This document shows positions 42,303 to 51,249 of a DNA stretch of 64,000 bases, piece after piece (position 1 is the first letter of the stretch; the number at the start of each line of letters is the position of its first letter). The notes beneath the pieces are model-generated. The model ran no database searches. It was not told the DNA's origin and saw only the letters and a program-made list of their open reading frames with translations. The position numbers and the translations under genes were made by a program. This stretch comes from Paenibacillus humicus NBRC 102415 (GTDB taxonomy: Bacteria > Bacillota > Bacilli > Paenibacillales > Paenibacillaceae): positions 1 to 64,000 of the forward strand of contig NZ_BIMD01000015.1 in assembly GCF_004000905.1 (NCBI RefSeq). Reading direction: 5' to 3'.

Positions 42303-42393
42303 TCCGCTTGCACCCGTACGGCGGCTATAGCTGCCAGGCAAGCGGAATGTCGCGGCGACAAGGGCGGAATGGAGCCTGTCTGCCGTTTTCCTT
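42303..42393 (+). promoter_or_regulatory. Structured 5' leader of uraA, class unknown
   Basis: Three stems follow one another: TCCGCTTG/CAAGCGGA (42303-42346) enclosing GGCGGC/GCTGCC, TGTCG/CGACA (42348-42360), and GGCGGA/TCTGCC (42363-42384) followed by GTTTTCCTT, which could be a weak terminator. It does not match PyrR-binding loops or the purine riboswitch core that I know. Confidence 0.45.
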
Positions 42394-42421
42394 CACGAAC
42401 AAATCGAGAAAAAGGGGCGTC

Positions 42422-43735
42422 ATGAATTTGAAGCGTGAAATCGGAGTATTGGAAAGGCCGCCGCTCGGCCCGGGCCTTCTCCTCAGCCTGCAGCATCTGT
42501 TCGCCATGTTCGGATCAACCGTGCTTGTGCCCAACCTGCTCGGTGTAAACCCGGCGATCTGCCTGCTCATGAACGGCATCGGCACCTTGTTCTACATCCT
42601 CCTGACCAAAGGCCGCATCCCGGCTTACCTCGGCTCCAGCTTCGCCTTCATCGGACCGGCAATGGGGGTCATCACCGCCAATGCTTCCGGCGGAGGCTAC
42701 GCGGCAGCGCTCGGCGGCTTCATCGTAGCGGGCATCGTCTTTTCGATCGTCGCCCTCATCGTGCAGGCGGCGGGCACGGGATGGATCCATGTCGTCTTTC
42801 CGCCGGCGGCGATGGGCGCCATTGTCGCCGTCATCGGGCTTGAGCTCGTACCCGTCGCCGCGCGCATGGCCGGCTGGATCGCCCCGGACGCGGCGACGGC
42901 GGCCTCTTGGACTCCCGATACGAAAGTCATCGCCCTATCCGTCATCACGCTTCTCGTCACCGTCCTCGGCTCCGTCCTCTTCCGCGGCTTCCTGAAGATC
43001 ATTCCGATTCTGATCGGCATCGTCACCGGTTATGTCGTCGCTTATTGCATGGGAATGACGGGCGAAGCGGCCAAAAAAATCGCAGCAGCCGACTGGTTCC
43101 AGCTTCCGCATGTGACGACTCCGGTGCTGGACTGGAACGCGATCGCCATCATCCTGCCGGCTGCCTTCGTCGTCATCGCCGAGCATGTCGGCCATCTCGT
43201 CGTCACCGGCAACATCGTGAAGAAGGACCTGTCCAAGGATCCCGGCCTGCACCGCTCGCTGCTCGGCAACGGCCTCAGCACGATCGTATCGGGCTTCGTC
43301 GGAGCGACGCCGAACACGACCTACGGCGAGAACATCGGCGTGCTCGCCATCACCCGCGTCTACAGCACCTTTGTCATCGGCGGCGCGGCAGCCATCGCCA
43401 TCCTGCTCTCCTTCCTCGGCAAGTTCTCGGAGCTCATCGCCAACATTCCGCCGGCGGTCATGGGCGGCGTCTCCCTGCTGCTGTTCGGAGTCATCGCGGC
43501 TTCCGGACTGCGCATCCTGATCGAGGAGAAGGTCGATTACAGCCGGCCGTCGAACCTGTTCCTGACGACAGTCGTGCTTGTGACCGGCCTCAGCGGCGTG
43601 ACGCTCAAGTTCGGCGACTTCTCCATCTCCGGCATGGCTTTAGCAACCGTCGTAGCGGTCGTGTTCAGCCTGCTGTTCAAGCTGTTCGAAGTGACCGGCC
43701 TCTCCAACGAAAAGGATGGGGCGGAAGGGCACTAA
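42422..43735 (+). CDS. uraA: Uracil permease (NCS2 family)
   Basis: Proton-coupled nucleobase transporter of 437 residues with about 14 membrane segments. It opens with RPPLGPGLLLSLQHLFAMFGSTVLVP and carries the substrate Glu region VVIAEHVGHLVVTG and NGLSTIVSGFVGATPNTTYGENIG, typical of UraA/PyrP. Start ATG 42422 behind AAAGGGG. It stands alone between the met operon and the xyloglucanase. Uracil specificity is the most likely reading; xanthine is less likely. Confidence 0.92.
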   Translation: MNLKREIGVLERPPLGPGLLLSLQHLFAMFGSTVLVPNLLGVNPAICLLMNGIGTLFYILLTKGRIPAYLGSSFAFIGPAMGVITANASGGGYAAALGGFIVAGIVFSIVALIVQAAGTGWIHVVFPPAAMGAIVAVIGLELVPVAARMAGWIAPDAATAASWTPDTKVIALSVITLLVTVLGSVLFRGFLKIIPILIGIVTGYVVAYCMGMTGEAAKKIAAADWFQLPHVTTPVLDWNAIAIILPAAFVVIAEHVGHLVVTGNIVKKDLSKDPGLHRSLLGNGLSTIVSGFVGATPNTTYGENIGVLAITRVYSTFVIGGAAAIAILLSFLGKFSELIANIPPAVMGGVSLLLFGVIAASGLRILIEEKVDYSRPSNLFLTTVVLVTGLSGVTLKFGDFSISGMALATVVAVVFSLLFKLFEVTGLSNEKDGAEGH

Positions 43736-43757
43736 TCGTATCTTTTTCAAGGATGGA

Positions 43758-43801
43758 AAGAGTTTCCGCGGCTGTTTATCAGCCTTGGAAGCTCTTTTTT
43801 T
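43758..43801 (+). terminator. Terminator of uraA
   Basis: AAGAGTTTCC/GGAAGCTCTT outer arms and GGCTG/CAGCC inner arms followed by seven T. Confidence 0.88.
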
Positions 43802-43895
43802 GCTTTCCGGCCGAGGCGGCTTTTCCGCCGCCATCTCCGATTTCCATCTGATTAATCGACCGATTTAGCCGGTATCCCGCCCCTTGCTGGGCGCC

Positions 43896-43921
43896 TTAAA
43901 ATGTAAGTGCTTACATTTTAA
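43896..43921. promoter_or_regulatory. 26-bp palindromic operator before xyloglucanase gene
   Basis: TTAAAATGTAAG and CTTACATTTTAA are perfect 12-bp arms around TG. The core TGTAAGTGCTTACA is one base from the catabolite-response consensus (T for C at the centre). It ends 21 bases before the start codon, so binding would block transcription or its start. Confidence 0.8.
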
Positions 43922-43942
43922 ATCGGACAAGGGAGGTCTATC

Positions 43943-46900
43943 GTGTTCAAATCCATCTGCATCACCCTGCTCGCAGCCGCTCTATCGCTGCCTGCCCAAT
44001 TGCCGGCCGCCGCCGCGGCTGCGGATGAGGCTCCTCAAGCCTCGAGCGAAGCCTACAGCTGGGGACGGGCTGCTGTCGTCGGCGGAGGGTTCATTCCCGG
44101 CATCGTCTACAGCAAGGCCGAGCAGGGGCTTGCCTACGTCCGGACGGACATGGGCGGCGCCTACCGGCGGGACGCCTCCACGGGCGGCGTCTGGAAGCAG
44201 CTGCTGGAGGGAGTCGGCATGGAGGAATGGAATCTGCTTGGCGTGGAAAGCATCGCTCCCGACCCGTCCGATCCGGACCGGGTCTATGCCGCACTAGGCA
44301 CTTATACCAATGACTGGACCGACATGAACGGCTATATCTACCGCTCCTCCGACCGGGGGGACAGCTGGCAGCGGACGGAGCTTCCCTTCAAGCTGGGAGG
44401 CAATATGCCGGGCCGCTCCATGGGCGAGCGGCTGGCCGTCGATCCCAACGACGGGAACATCCTGTACCTCGGCGCGCGCAGCGGCTACGGGCTGTGGAAA
44501 AGCACCGATGCCGGAGCCACCTGGAGCCGGGTATCATCCTTCACCGCCATCGGCTCGGCTGCCGACGATTATATGAAGGATCCCATCGGCGTCGTCTGGG
44601 TGACCTTCGACCCTTCGTCCGGAACGAAGGGGAGCGCGACCCCGGTCATCTATGCAGGGACGGCCGACCGGGACGCCGGCATCTATCGCAGCCGGGATGC
44701 CGGAGCGACATGGGAAGCCGTGCCGGGCCAGCCCGGCCAGGGCTTTCTGCCGCATCACGGCGTCCTCTCGTCCGACGGCCGGCTCTACGTGACCTACGCC
44801 AAGGATATCGGTCCTTATAACGGCGGCGAAGGCTCGGTATGGGTTCTCGATACGGGTTCCGGACAATGGAGCGACATCAGCCCGGAAGGCGCCGGAAGCA
44901 CCTCCAGCCCGTACGGCGGCCTCGCCGTCGACGCCAGCCGTCCCGGCACCGTCATGGTTGCGACGATGAACAAATGGTGGCCGGACGAGCAGATCTACCG
45001 CAGCCTCGACGGAGGCCGGACATGGAAGCCGTTCTGGACGTACGGGAATTACCCGGAGCGGAACAACAGCTATGAGCTGGACTACTCCCTTTCCCCTTGG
45101 CTGGATTGGGGGGTGAAGGACAAGCCCTTGCCCGAAACTTCGCCCAAGCTGGGCTGGATGATCGGCAGCCTGGAGATCGATCCGTTCGACTCCGGCTCGA
45201 TTCTGTACGGAACGGGAGCGACGCTGTACGGCGCTGCCGACGTGACCGCGCTCGACCAGCCTCTTACGGCGGGAGGCAGCGTCTACGGGCCCGTGCATCT
45301 GTCCGTCCAGGCGGGCGGCATCGAGGAGACATCCGTACTGGGGCTCATCAGCCCGCCGGCAGGAGCTCCTCTGCTCAGCGCGATGGGCGATATCGGAGGC
45401 TTCCGCCATGCCGATCTGTCCAAAGCCCCCGAGATGATTACAAATCCTTATATCGGAACAAGCACGGATCTGGACTATGCCGAGCTTGACCCCGATTTCA
45501 TCGTGCGGGTCGGCAATGTTTCCGGTTCGGATCTCGGCATCGGGGTATCCCGCGACAACGGCGCCACCTGGAAGCCCGGGACGAATCCATGGGGCAGCGG
45601 CTTTTCCGTGAACGGCGGTTATGTGGCGGCTTCCGCCGACGGACGCTCCATCCTCTGGAGTCCGGAAGGGCAGCCTGTCAGCCGGTCCTCCGATGACGGA
45701 CAGACCTGGCAGCCGTCGACGGGCATTCCGGCCGGCGCAGCCGTCAGCTCCGACCGCGTCGATCCGGACAAGTTCTACGGCTTCAGCGATGGCTTCTTCT
45801 ACACGAGCACCGATGGCGGAGCGTCCTTCCGGCAGGAGGCGAGCGGGCTTCCGAAGCGGATCACCAGCAAATTCAAGGCCGTTCCGGGTGTTGAAGGCGA
45901 TATTTGGCTTGCCGCGGCAGCGGACAATAAAAATCCCGGGGACGCCTTCGGCCTGTACCGCTCCACGGATTCCGGAGCCAGCTTCCGGCAGGTTCAAGGC
46001 GTCGGGGAGTCGGCTTCGATCGGCTTCGGCAAAGCCGCTCCCGGACAGCCTTACATGACGGTGTACAGTTATGCGAAGATCGGCGGCCAATGGGGCATCT
46101 ACCGCTCCGATGACGCAGGCGGCCGCTGGACGCGGATCAATGACGACGCCCATCAGTTCGGCGCCGCCAACCGGACGATTACCGGGGATCCGAGGGTGTA
46201 CGGCCGCGTATATGTCGGAACCAACGGCCTCGGCATCGTGGTCGGGGAAAGGCAGGCCGGGGAGCCGAATCCGGGCACGCAGCCTTCGCCAAGCGTTGAT
46301 CCGACTCCGAGTACGGAACCTTCGCCGAGCGCCGATCCGACTCCGAGTACGGAACCTTCGCCAAGCGCCGATCCGACTCCGAGTACGGAGCCTACTGCGA
46401 CGCCGGCTCCCGGACCGGCTTGGACGCCGAATCCGACTCCGGGCGCTTCGCCTGCCCCATCGGCGGTTCCTGCGCCGTCATCGGCTCCCGCGCCTTCCGC
46501 TTCTCCACCGGGCGGATCGGCCGGCAGCGGCCGCCCGTTCACCGATCTTGCGGATGCGCCTTGGGCTGCCGCCGACATCAGCAGGCTCGCCGCGCTGGAT
46601 ATCGTCCGCGGCTCCCTTGCCGGCGCCTTCGAGCCGAACCGCGCCGTGACGCGTGCCGAGTTTGCAGTCCTGCTGCACCGCGCCCTGAAGCTTCCCGAAG
46701 CATCGGCATCCGCCGCGGGCAAGGCGCCGTTCAAGGATGTTCCCGCAGACTCCTGGTACAGCCAGGCCGTTGCCGCTGCCGCCGAAGCAGGCCTGATCTC
46801 GGGCACCGGCGGCGGAGCCTTCGAGCCGTCCAGGGCGCTGACCCGACAGGAACTCGCCGTCATGGCGATGCGTGCTCTGCTGCTGCTCGGCACGTTCGAG

Positions 46901-47101
46901 GAACCGGACGCAGCAGAGACCGCTTCCCTTCTGGGCGCATACAAGGACGGCGGCAAAACCGCCCCTTATGCCCGGATCTCCCTCGCCGGCCTGCTGCAAG
47001 CGAGCATTCTGTCCGGGCTTCCGGACAGAATGCTCGCCCCGGCGCAGCCTGCCACGCGCGCGCAAGCGGCCGTCCTGCTGCTGCGGCTACTCGGCAGCTA
47101 A
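43943..47101 (+). CDS. Surface xyloglucanase (GH74) with SLH anchor
   Basis: Secreted enzyme of 1052 residues. Signal peptide (about 1-28), then a twin seven-bladed GH74 propeller with many Asp-box repeats (SSDRGDSW, STDAGATW, SRDAGATW, SLDGGRTW). Catalytic Asp regions are YVRTDMGGAYRRD and MGDIGGFRH, fitting endo-acting xyloglucanases. A Pro/Thr/Ser linker with three 12-residue repeats leads to three SLH modules (VTRAEF, LTRQEL, ATRAQA) that bind the wall polymer. It should cut plant xyloglucan at the cell surface. Start GTG 43943 behind GGGAGG. A palindromic operator lies directly upstream. Confidence 0.94.
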   Translation: MFKSICITLLAAALSLPAQLPAAAAAADEAPQASSEAYSWGRAAVVGGGFIPGIVYSKAEQGLAYVRTDMGGAYRRDASTGGVWKQLLEGVGMEEWNLLGVESIAPDPSDPDRVYAALGTYTNDWTDMNGYIYRSSDRGDSWQRTELPFKLGGNMPGRSMGERLAVDPNDGNILYLGARSGYGLWKSTDAGATWSRVSSFTAIGSAADDYMKDPIGVVWVTFDPSSGTKGSATPVIYAGTADRDAGIYRSRDAGATWEAVPGQPGQGFLPHHGVLSSDGRLYVTYAKDIGPYNGGEGSVWVLDTGSGQWSDISPEGAGSTSSPYGGLAVDASRPGTVMVATMNKWWPDEQIYRSLDGGRTWKPFWTYGNYPERNNSYELDYSLSPWLDWGVKDKPLPETSPKLGWMIGSLEIDPFDSGSILYGTGATLYGAADVTALDQPLTAGGSVYGPVHLSVQAGGIEETSVLGLISPPAGAPLLSAMGDIGGFRHADLSKAPEMITNPYIGTSTDLDYAELDPDFIVRVGNVSGSDLGIGVSRDNGATWKPGTNPWGSGFSVNGGYVAASADGRSILWSPEGQPVSRSSDDGQTWQPSTGIPAGAAVSSDRVDPDKFYGFSDGFFYTSTDGGASFRQEASGLPKRITSKFKAVPGVEGDIWLAAAADNKNPGDAFGLYRSTDSGASFRQVQGVGESASIGFGKAAPGQPYMTVYSYAKIGGQWGIYRSDDAGGRWTRINDDAHQFGAANRTITGDPRVYGRVYVGTNGLGIVVGERQAGEPNPGTQPSPSVDPTPSTEPSPSADPTPSTEPSPSADPTPSTEPTATPAPGPAWTPNPTPGASPAPSAVPAPSSAPAPSASPPGGSAGSGRPFTDLADAPWAAADISRLAALDIVRGSLAGAFEPNRAVTRAEFAVLLHRALKLPEASASAAGKAPFKDVPADSWYSQAVAAAAEAGLISGTGGGAFEPSRALTRQELAVMAMRALLLLGTFEEPDAAETASLLGAYKDGGKTAPYARISLAGLLQASILSGLPDRMLAPAQPATRAQAAVLLLRLLGS
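46283..46390 (+). repeat. 36-bp tandem repeat in linker, three units
   Basis: Three in-frame copies (46283, 46319, 46355) encode PSPSVDPTPSTE or PSPSADPTPSTE, joining the catalytic part to the SLH modules. Near-identical DNA implies recent expansion and possible length variation. Confidence 0.9.
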
Positions 47102-47135
47102 GCCGATCTCCGCCGTCCCAATTCCATGAACGCAG

Positions 47136-47173
47136 CCGGAATTTCCGCCTCTTGGCGGGGTTCCGGTTTTTTG
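47136..47173 (+). terminator. Terminator of xyloglucanase gene
   Basis: CCGGAA...TTCCGG outer and CCGCC/GGCGG inner arms followed by TTTTTT. From here to 47447 I see no gene that I can support. Confidence 0.85.
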
Positions 47174-47447
47174 GCTGCGCTTCTATTTTCCATGCGGTGC
47201 AGTTTCCGTACATCCTTTTGCGGCACAGGCGATCGGCATTCCATTCGGCATGGGGCGGCCAGCCCTCCGTCCTTCCCGATCTGCCTTGGGCATCGGCTTT
47301 CTGCTCAAGGGGTTCCCGCTGCTTTCTTTCCAGGTTTCCCTGCTTGCCGGCGAGCGCTCCGGAACCCCCTTCCCCCCTTCCGCATACACTGCACGAACAA
47401 GCCGGCGGAGAGAGCGGCTGCAGCCGATTTTTCCCGTCTGAATTTCC

Positions 47448-47477
47448 TTGAGTCCATCCTGTCCTAAAGAGTATACT
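47448..47477 (+). promoter_or_regulatory. Promoter of corA leader and corA
   Basis: TTGAGT (47448-47453), 18-base spacer, TATACT (47472-47477), about 47 bases before the leader ORF. Confidence 0.65.
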
Positions 47478-47524
47478 AGACAAGACTTTCATACTGCCCC
47501 GAGGGGAACAAGGAGTGAAACGCC

Positions 47525-47620
47525 ATGGAAGGCGAAGGGCCTACGCCAGCCTCTAGCAACGAACAGCAAACCCAACACCAAGAAGACGACAAGTCGGACC
47601 CCGCCTTGCGTGGACGTTGA
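47525..47620 (+). CDS. Putative corA leader peptide (31 residues)
   Basis: A 31-codon frame with AAGGAG nine bases before its ATG, between the promoter and corA. The peptide begins MEGEGPTPASS and continues with an acidic, Gln-rich stretch (QEDDKSD), giving an acidic and proline-bearing N-terminus with no hydrophobic part. After it, TTCTCC (47641-47646) can pair with the corA ribosome binding site GGAGAA (47698-47703). This resembles Mg-responsive leader ORFs of enterobacteria (for example MgtL, whose start is MEPDPTP). The analogy is by composition only, and there is no recognised homology. Confidence 0.5.
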   Translation: MEGEGPTPASSNEQQTQHQEDDKSDPALRGR

Positions 47621-47709
47621 TCTTCCTGCCCTGCAGGCTCTTCTCCGCCCGCCGCCAACGGCTGCGGCATCCGGCTCCTGCTCGTTCTTCCGCGAGAGGA
47701 GAATAAGCC

Positions 47710-48645
47710 ATGAAAATCCGCATGGTCAACAACGGGGTGTTCGCCCCCGTCGAAGATTTGCAAGCAACGCTTGCGCCGCCCCTTGAGGGCTTCTACTGGA
47801 TCGACGCGGACGTCGAGGATCTTGCCGTCCTCCAGCCGCTGTTCGGCCTCCACGACCTGGCCGTCGAGGACTGTCTGAGCGAGGAGGAGCAGCGCCCGAA
47901 GATCGAGCTGTACGAAGGCCATTATTTTATCGTTATCAACAGCATCAGGTTCGATGACGAGGAGATCTTCCTCCGGGCGCTCAACATGTTTCTCGGCAGA
48001 CATTACATCATCACCGTCACGAAGCAGAAGATCAACGAGCTGCGTTCCCTGAAGCCGATTCTGTGGGAGCAGGACGTCAACCGTCCCGACCGCTTCCTGT
48101 ACCATCTCGTCGACCTTGTCGTGGACAATTACTTCCTCGTCGGCGACCGGATCGAGGCGCGCATCGAGAGCCTCGAGGAAGACATTCTCATGCATACGAA
48201 AAAATCGCATCTCGGCGAGATCATCGGCCTGCGCAGCGAAATTCTCTGGCTCAAGAAGGTGCTCGGCCCTCAACGCGACGTCATCGCCACGCTGAACAAA
48301 AAGGATCTGCGCCTGATCGACGACCAGCTGCAGAAGTACTTCAGCGACATCTACGAGAATGCGGTCAAGATCACCGAGACGTTCGATACGTACCGCGACC
48401 TCATGGCGAACTTGCGCGAGGCTTACCAGTCCAGCCTGTCCAGCCGCGCCAACGAGATCATGCGCGTGTTCACGGCGCTGACGACGATCTTCATGCCGCT
48501 GACGTTCATTACCGGCATCTACGGCATGAACTTCGCCCATCTGCCGGGAGAGCATTTCTATTACGGCTTCTACCTCATCATGGGCTTCATGCTTATGCTG
48601 GGCGGCGGCATGCTGTTCCTGTTCCGCAAGAAAGAGTGGCTGTGA
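47710..48645 (+). CDS. corA: Magnesium transporter CorA
   Basis: Pentameric Mg2+ channel of 311 residues: large cytoplasmic funnel domain (1-245) with a long stalk helix, then two C-terminal membrane helices. The pore signature YGMNFAHLPG is present. It ends with a basic RKKEW tail. Start ATG 47710 with GAGAGGAG before it; that site may be masked by an upstream TTCTCC. A 31-codon leader frame precedes it by 89 bases. Confidence 0.95.
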   Translation: MKIRMVNNGVFAPVEDLQATLAPPLEGFYWIDADVEDLAVLQPLFGLHDLAVEDCLSEEEQRPKIELYEGHYFIVINSIRFDDEEIFLRALNMFLGRHYIITVTKQKINELRSLKPILWEQDVNRPDRFLYHLVDLVVDNYFLVGDRIEARIESLEEDILMHTKKSHLGEIIGLRSEILWLKKVLGPQRDVIATLNKKDLRLIDDQLQKYFSDIYENAVKITETFDTYRDLMANLREAYQSSLSSRANEIMRVFTALTTIFMPLTFITGIYGMNFAHLPGEHFYYGFYLIMGFMLMLGGGMLFLFRKKEWL

Positions 48646-48670
48646 TGAGAGCGGCCGGTCCCCGAAGACG

Positions 48671-48730
48671 AAGCAAACCCCTTGCATGAGAGCTGCTTAA
48701 GTGCAGCCGTGCAAGGGGTTTGCTGTTTTC
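48671..48730. terminator. Bidirectional terminator
   Basis: GCAAACCCCTTGCA and TGCAAGGGGTTTGC form a perfect 14-bp stem with an inner AGCTGC/GCAGC hairpin, between the convergent corA and MFS genes. Confidence 0.9.
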
Positions 48731-48775
48731 GGGAATGATGAGCAAGGAGCGCCGGACGGCCGCTTCCGCACGGAG

Positions 48776-50095
48776 CTAGGCTCCGAAGCCGCTGCCTCCT
48801 GCAGCCGCGCCTGGAAGCTCCGCTTGTTCCGCTTGAAGCGCTCCCTTGACGAAGTCGACCAGCGACAGCAGGACCATTCCGATCAGGAAGAAAGCCGCAA
48901 CCGACAATATCGCCGTCCGGCTCGAGCCTGTCAGCGTGCCGACAATCGAAAAGACGAGCGGGCCGAGCATGGAGGTGAACTTGCTGGAAAGGGCGAGGAA
49001 TCCGAACCATTCGCCGGATCTGCCTGCCGGTAGAAGTCCCGCATACAGCGAGCGCGCGGCCGACTGGCTGCCGCCCTGGACAAGGCCGACCATGAACGCC
49101 AGGATGTAGAAATGCAGCTGGTTCGTCATGAAATAGCCAAGCACGACGATGACCAGATACACAGCCAGGGAGTACATCAGCATCCGCTTGGCGCCGAATC
49201 GGGATACAAGCCGCCCGAACAGCAGCGTCGCCGGCAGGCCCGTGAACTGGGTAATCAGCAGAGCCAGGATGAGATCGCTCGATTCGATGCCGATGCTGGA
49301 GCCGTAGATCGTCGCCATGACGATGACCGTGCTGATGCCGTCGTTGAAAAACCAGAAGGCGATCATGTATTTGAGCAGCTCGGGGTACCTCTTCAGCGAG
49401 CGCAGCGTTTCGCCCAGACGCCGCATGGATTGCCAGGCCGTCCGGCCTACCCTCCTCAGCGCCGGTCCCGACATCCGCTCCGGACGAGGCTCCTTCCAGT
49501 TCAGGAAAAGGGGCAGCGAGAACAGCAGCCACCAGATGCCGACCGTCACGAACGAAGCTTTGGTGGCGGCCGTCGAATCGGCGAAGCCGAACCACTCGGG
49601 CTTCTGGATCATGAGGATATTGACGGCGAGCAGCAGCCCTCCACCCGCATATCCCATCGCATAACCTTGAGCGCTTACCTTGTGCCGGTCATTTTCCGGG
49701 ATGCCGTCGCGCAGAAGAGCGTCATAGAAGGTGCCGCCGGTCGTGAAGCCGATGATGCCGAGAACGAGCAGGCAGGAGGCGAGGAACCAGTCTCCTTCTC
49801 CGGCAAAAGCCATCAGCGAGCTCGGAACGGCTCCCAGCAGGGTGAACGCGATCAGGAACCGCAGCTTTGAGCCGAGCAGGTCGGCCGCAGCTCCCGCGAG
49901 CGGCGACAGCAGCGCGACGAACAGCATGGCGATGCTCTGGGTGTTGGCCCAGTAGACGGAAGCCAGCGAGCCTTCAAGGCCTTTTCCCGCGACCTTGTCG
50001 TAATATACCGGCATGACGGCCGCAATCATCGTCGTAGCAAACGCGGAGTTGGCCCAATCGTACAAGATCCAGCCCCTGACAGCCTTTTTGTCCAT
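48776..50095 (-). CDS. MFS transporter of the UMF1/Atg22-like group
   Basis: Membrane transporter of 439 residues with about 12 helices. The N-terminus KKAVRGWILYDWANSAFATT and GGTFYDALL, GYAMGYAGGG are typical of the UMF1 family, related to yeast vacuolar amino-acid effluxers. Substrate in bacteria is unknown. I chose ATG 50095, although GGAGGAGG lies 12 bases upstream, because homologues begin there; an in-frame codon at 50146 would add an atypical 17-residue head. Confidence 0.88.
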   Translation of the reverse strand: MDKKAVRGWILYDWANSAFATTMIAAVMPVYYDKVAGKGLEGSLASVYWANTQSIAMLFVALLSPLAGAAADLLGSKLRFLIAFTLLGAVPSSLMAFAGEGDWFLASCLLVLGIIGFTTGGTFYDALLRDGIPENDRHKVSAQGYAMGYAGGGLLLAVNILMIQKPEWFGFADSTAATKASFVTVGIWWLLFSLPLFLNWKEPRPERMSGPALRRVGRTAWQSMRRLGETLRSLKRYPELLKYMIAFWFFNDGISTVIVMATIYGSSIGIESSDLILALLITQFTGLPATLLFGRLVSRFGAKRMLMYSLAVYLVIVVLGYFMTNQLHFYILAFMVGLVQGGSQSAARSLYAGLLPAGRSGEWFGFLALSSKFTSMLGPLVFSIVGTLTGSSRTAILSVAAFFLIGMVLLSLVDFVKGALQAEQAELPGAAAGGSGFGA

Positions 50096-50295
50096 AAGGA
50101 ATGCAATCCTCCTCCGATTCGGCTCCGGGCAGGCGGCCGTATGCAACAGCTTCGCCGTCCGGAAACCTTTTCCTGCTGAAGGAGCAAGCGCTGGAGGTCA
50201 ACTTATTGTAAATTTCCGGAAGCTTTACCCGCCCTGCTCTCTTCTATATACTAAGAAGAAATGATAAAAAACTCTTATCAAAAGGAGGGAAACCT

Positions 50296-51198
50296 CTGAA
50301 TATCAGCCAGCTCGAAACGCTGCTCACCATCTCCAAGACGATGAGCTTCCGCAAGGCCGGGGAGCAGCTCAACCTGACCCAGCCGGCCGTATCGGCCCAG
50401 ATCAAGAGCCTGGAGGAGGAATTCAAGACGGTGCTGGTAGACCGCAACCAGCCTGTGACTTTGACGGACCGGGGACAGGTGTTCCTTGACCATGCCGTGC
50501 GCATCCTGTCCATCGTCGAAGAGCTGAAGCAGAAGCTGTCCGACCTGAACCATATCCCGCAAGGCCATATCGTGCTCGGGACGACGAGCTCCATCGCCAT
50601 CCAGATTCTGCCGCGGGTGCTGTCCTACTTCCAGAACCAGTTCCCTCTGATCAAGACGACGATCCATTCGATGCCGTCCTCCCAGGTCATGGCCAGCGTG
50701 GAGAAAGGCAGCGTGGATCTTGGGATCACTTATCTATCCGAAAAGAACCCGAATCTGCAGACGTCGGCTCTTTACTATGATACTTTCGAGCTTGTCGTAT
50801 CCCCCGCGCATCCGCTGGCCGAGCTCAAGCATGCCTCCATCGACAAGTTGAAGGACATTCCGCTGATCATGCTGTCTCCCGATACGCTCGGCAGGCGCTT
50901 CGTCGACCGCATCTTCTCCAAGAACGGCATCATTCCCAATATCGTGATGGAGCTGTCCAGCAGCGAGGAGGTCAAGCGGATGGTCGAGATCAACCTGGGA
51001 GCCGCGATCGTCTCCAACCTGTCCATCGCCAACGAGCTCCGGGCGGGCACGCTGCGGATGATCCGGGTGACGGAGCTGGAGGTCACCCATCCGATCGGCG
51101 TCGTCTACAAGTCGGGAAGATATTTGAACTCCGCCATGCAGCAGTTCCTGAGCGATCTCAAGGGCATGCCCGAAGCGCAGTTCATCAGCAGCGAGTAG
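50296..51198 (+). CDS. LysR-family regulator, CTG start
   Basis: Regulator of 300 residues: winged helix-turn-helix (residues 1-60, TMSFRKAGEQLNLTQPAVSAQIKSLEEEF) and a two-lobed effector domain (about 90-290). The first in-frame ATG (50341) would delete the first helix. The CTG at 50296 lies seven bases after AAGGAGG and gives the standard LysR beginning NISQLETLLTISK. No ATG, GTG or TTG in frame lies nearby, so initiation at CTG is the best reading. The gene is divergent from the MFS transporter and precedes a PHP phosphatase. CysL/CbbR-like in style; inducer unknown. Confidence 0.88.
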   Translation: MNISQLETLLTISKTMSFRKAGEQLNLTQPAVSAQIKSLEEEFKTVLVDRNQPVTLTDRGQVFLDHAVRILSIVEELKQKLSDLNHIPQGHIVLGTTSSIAIQILPRVLSYFQNQFPLIKTTIHSMPSSQVMASVEKGSVDLGITYLSEKNPNLQTSALYYDTFELVVSPAHPLAELKHASIDKLKDIPLIMLSPDTLGRRFVDRIFSKNGIIPNIVMELSSSEEVKRMVEINLGAAIVSNLSIANELRAGTLRMIRVTELEVTHPIGVVYKSGRYLNSAMQQFLSDLKGMPEAQFISSE

Positions 51199-51249
51199 TC
51201 CAATAGATTTGCTTTGAATCCGATATGAGCTTGAGGAGGAAACGATCAC

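Noticed and set aside
42303-42393. PyrR-binding or purine riboswitch before uraA
   Set aside because: Neither the PyrR binding-loop core nor the conserved purine aptamer loops are present; it is reported only as an unclassified leader.
46283-46390. Three regular 36-bp repeats, first considered as a CRISPR array
   Set aside because: The units adjoin without spacers and encode an in-frame Pro/Ser/Thr linker.
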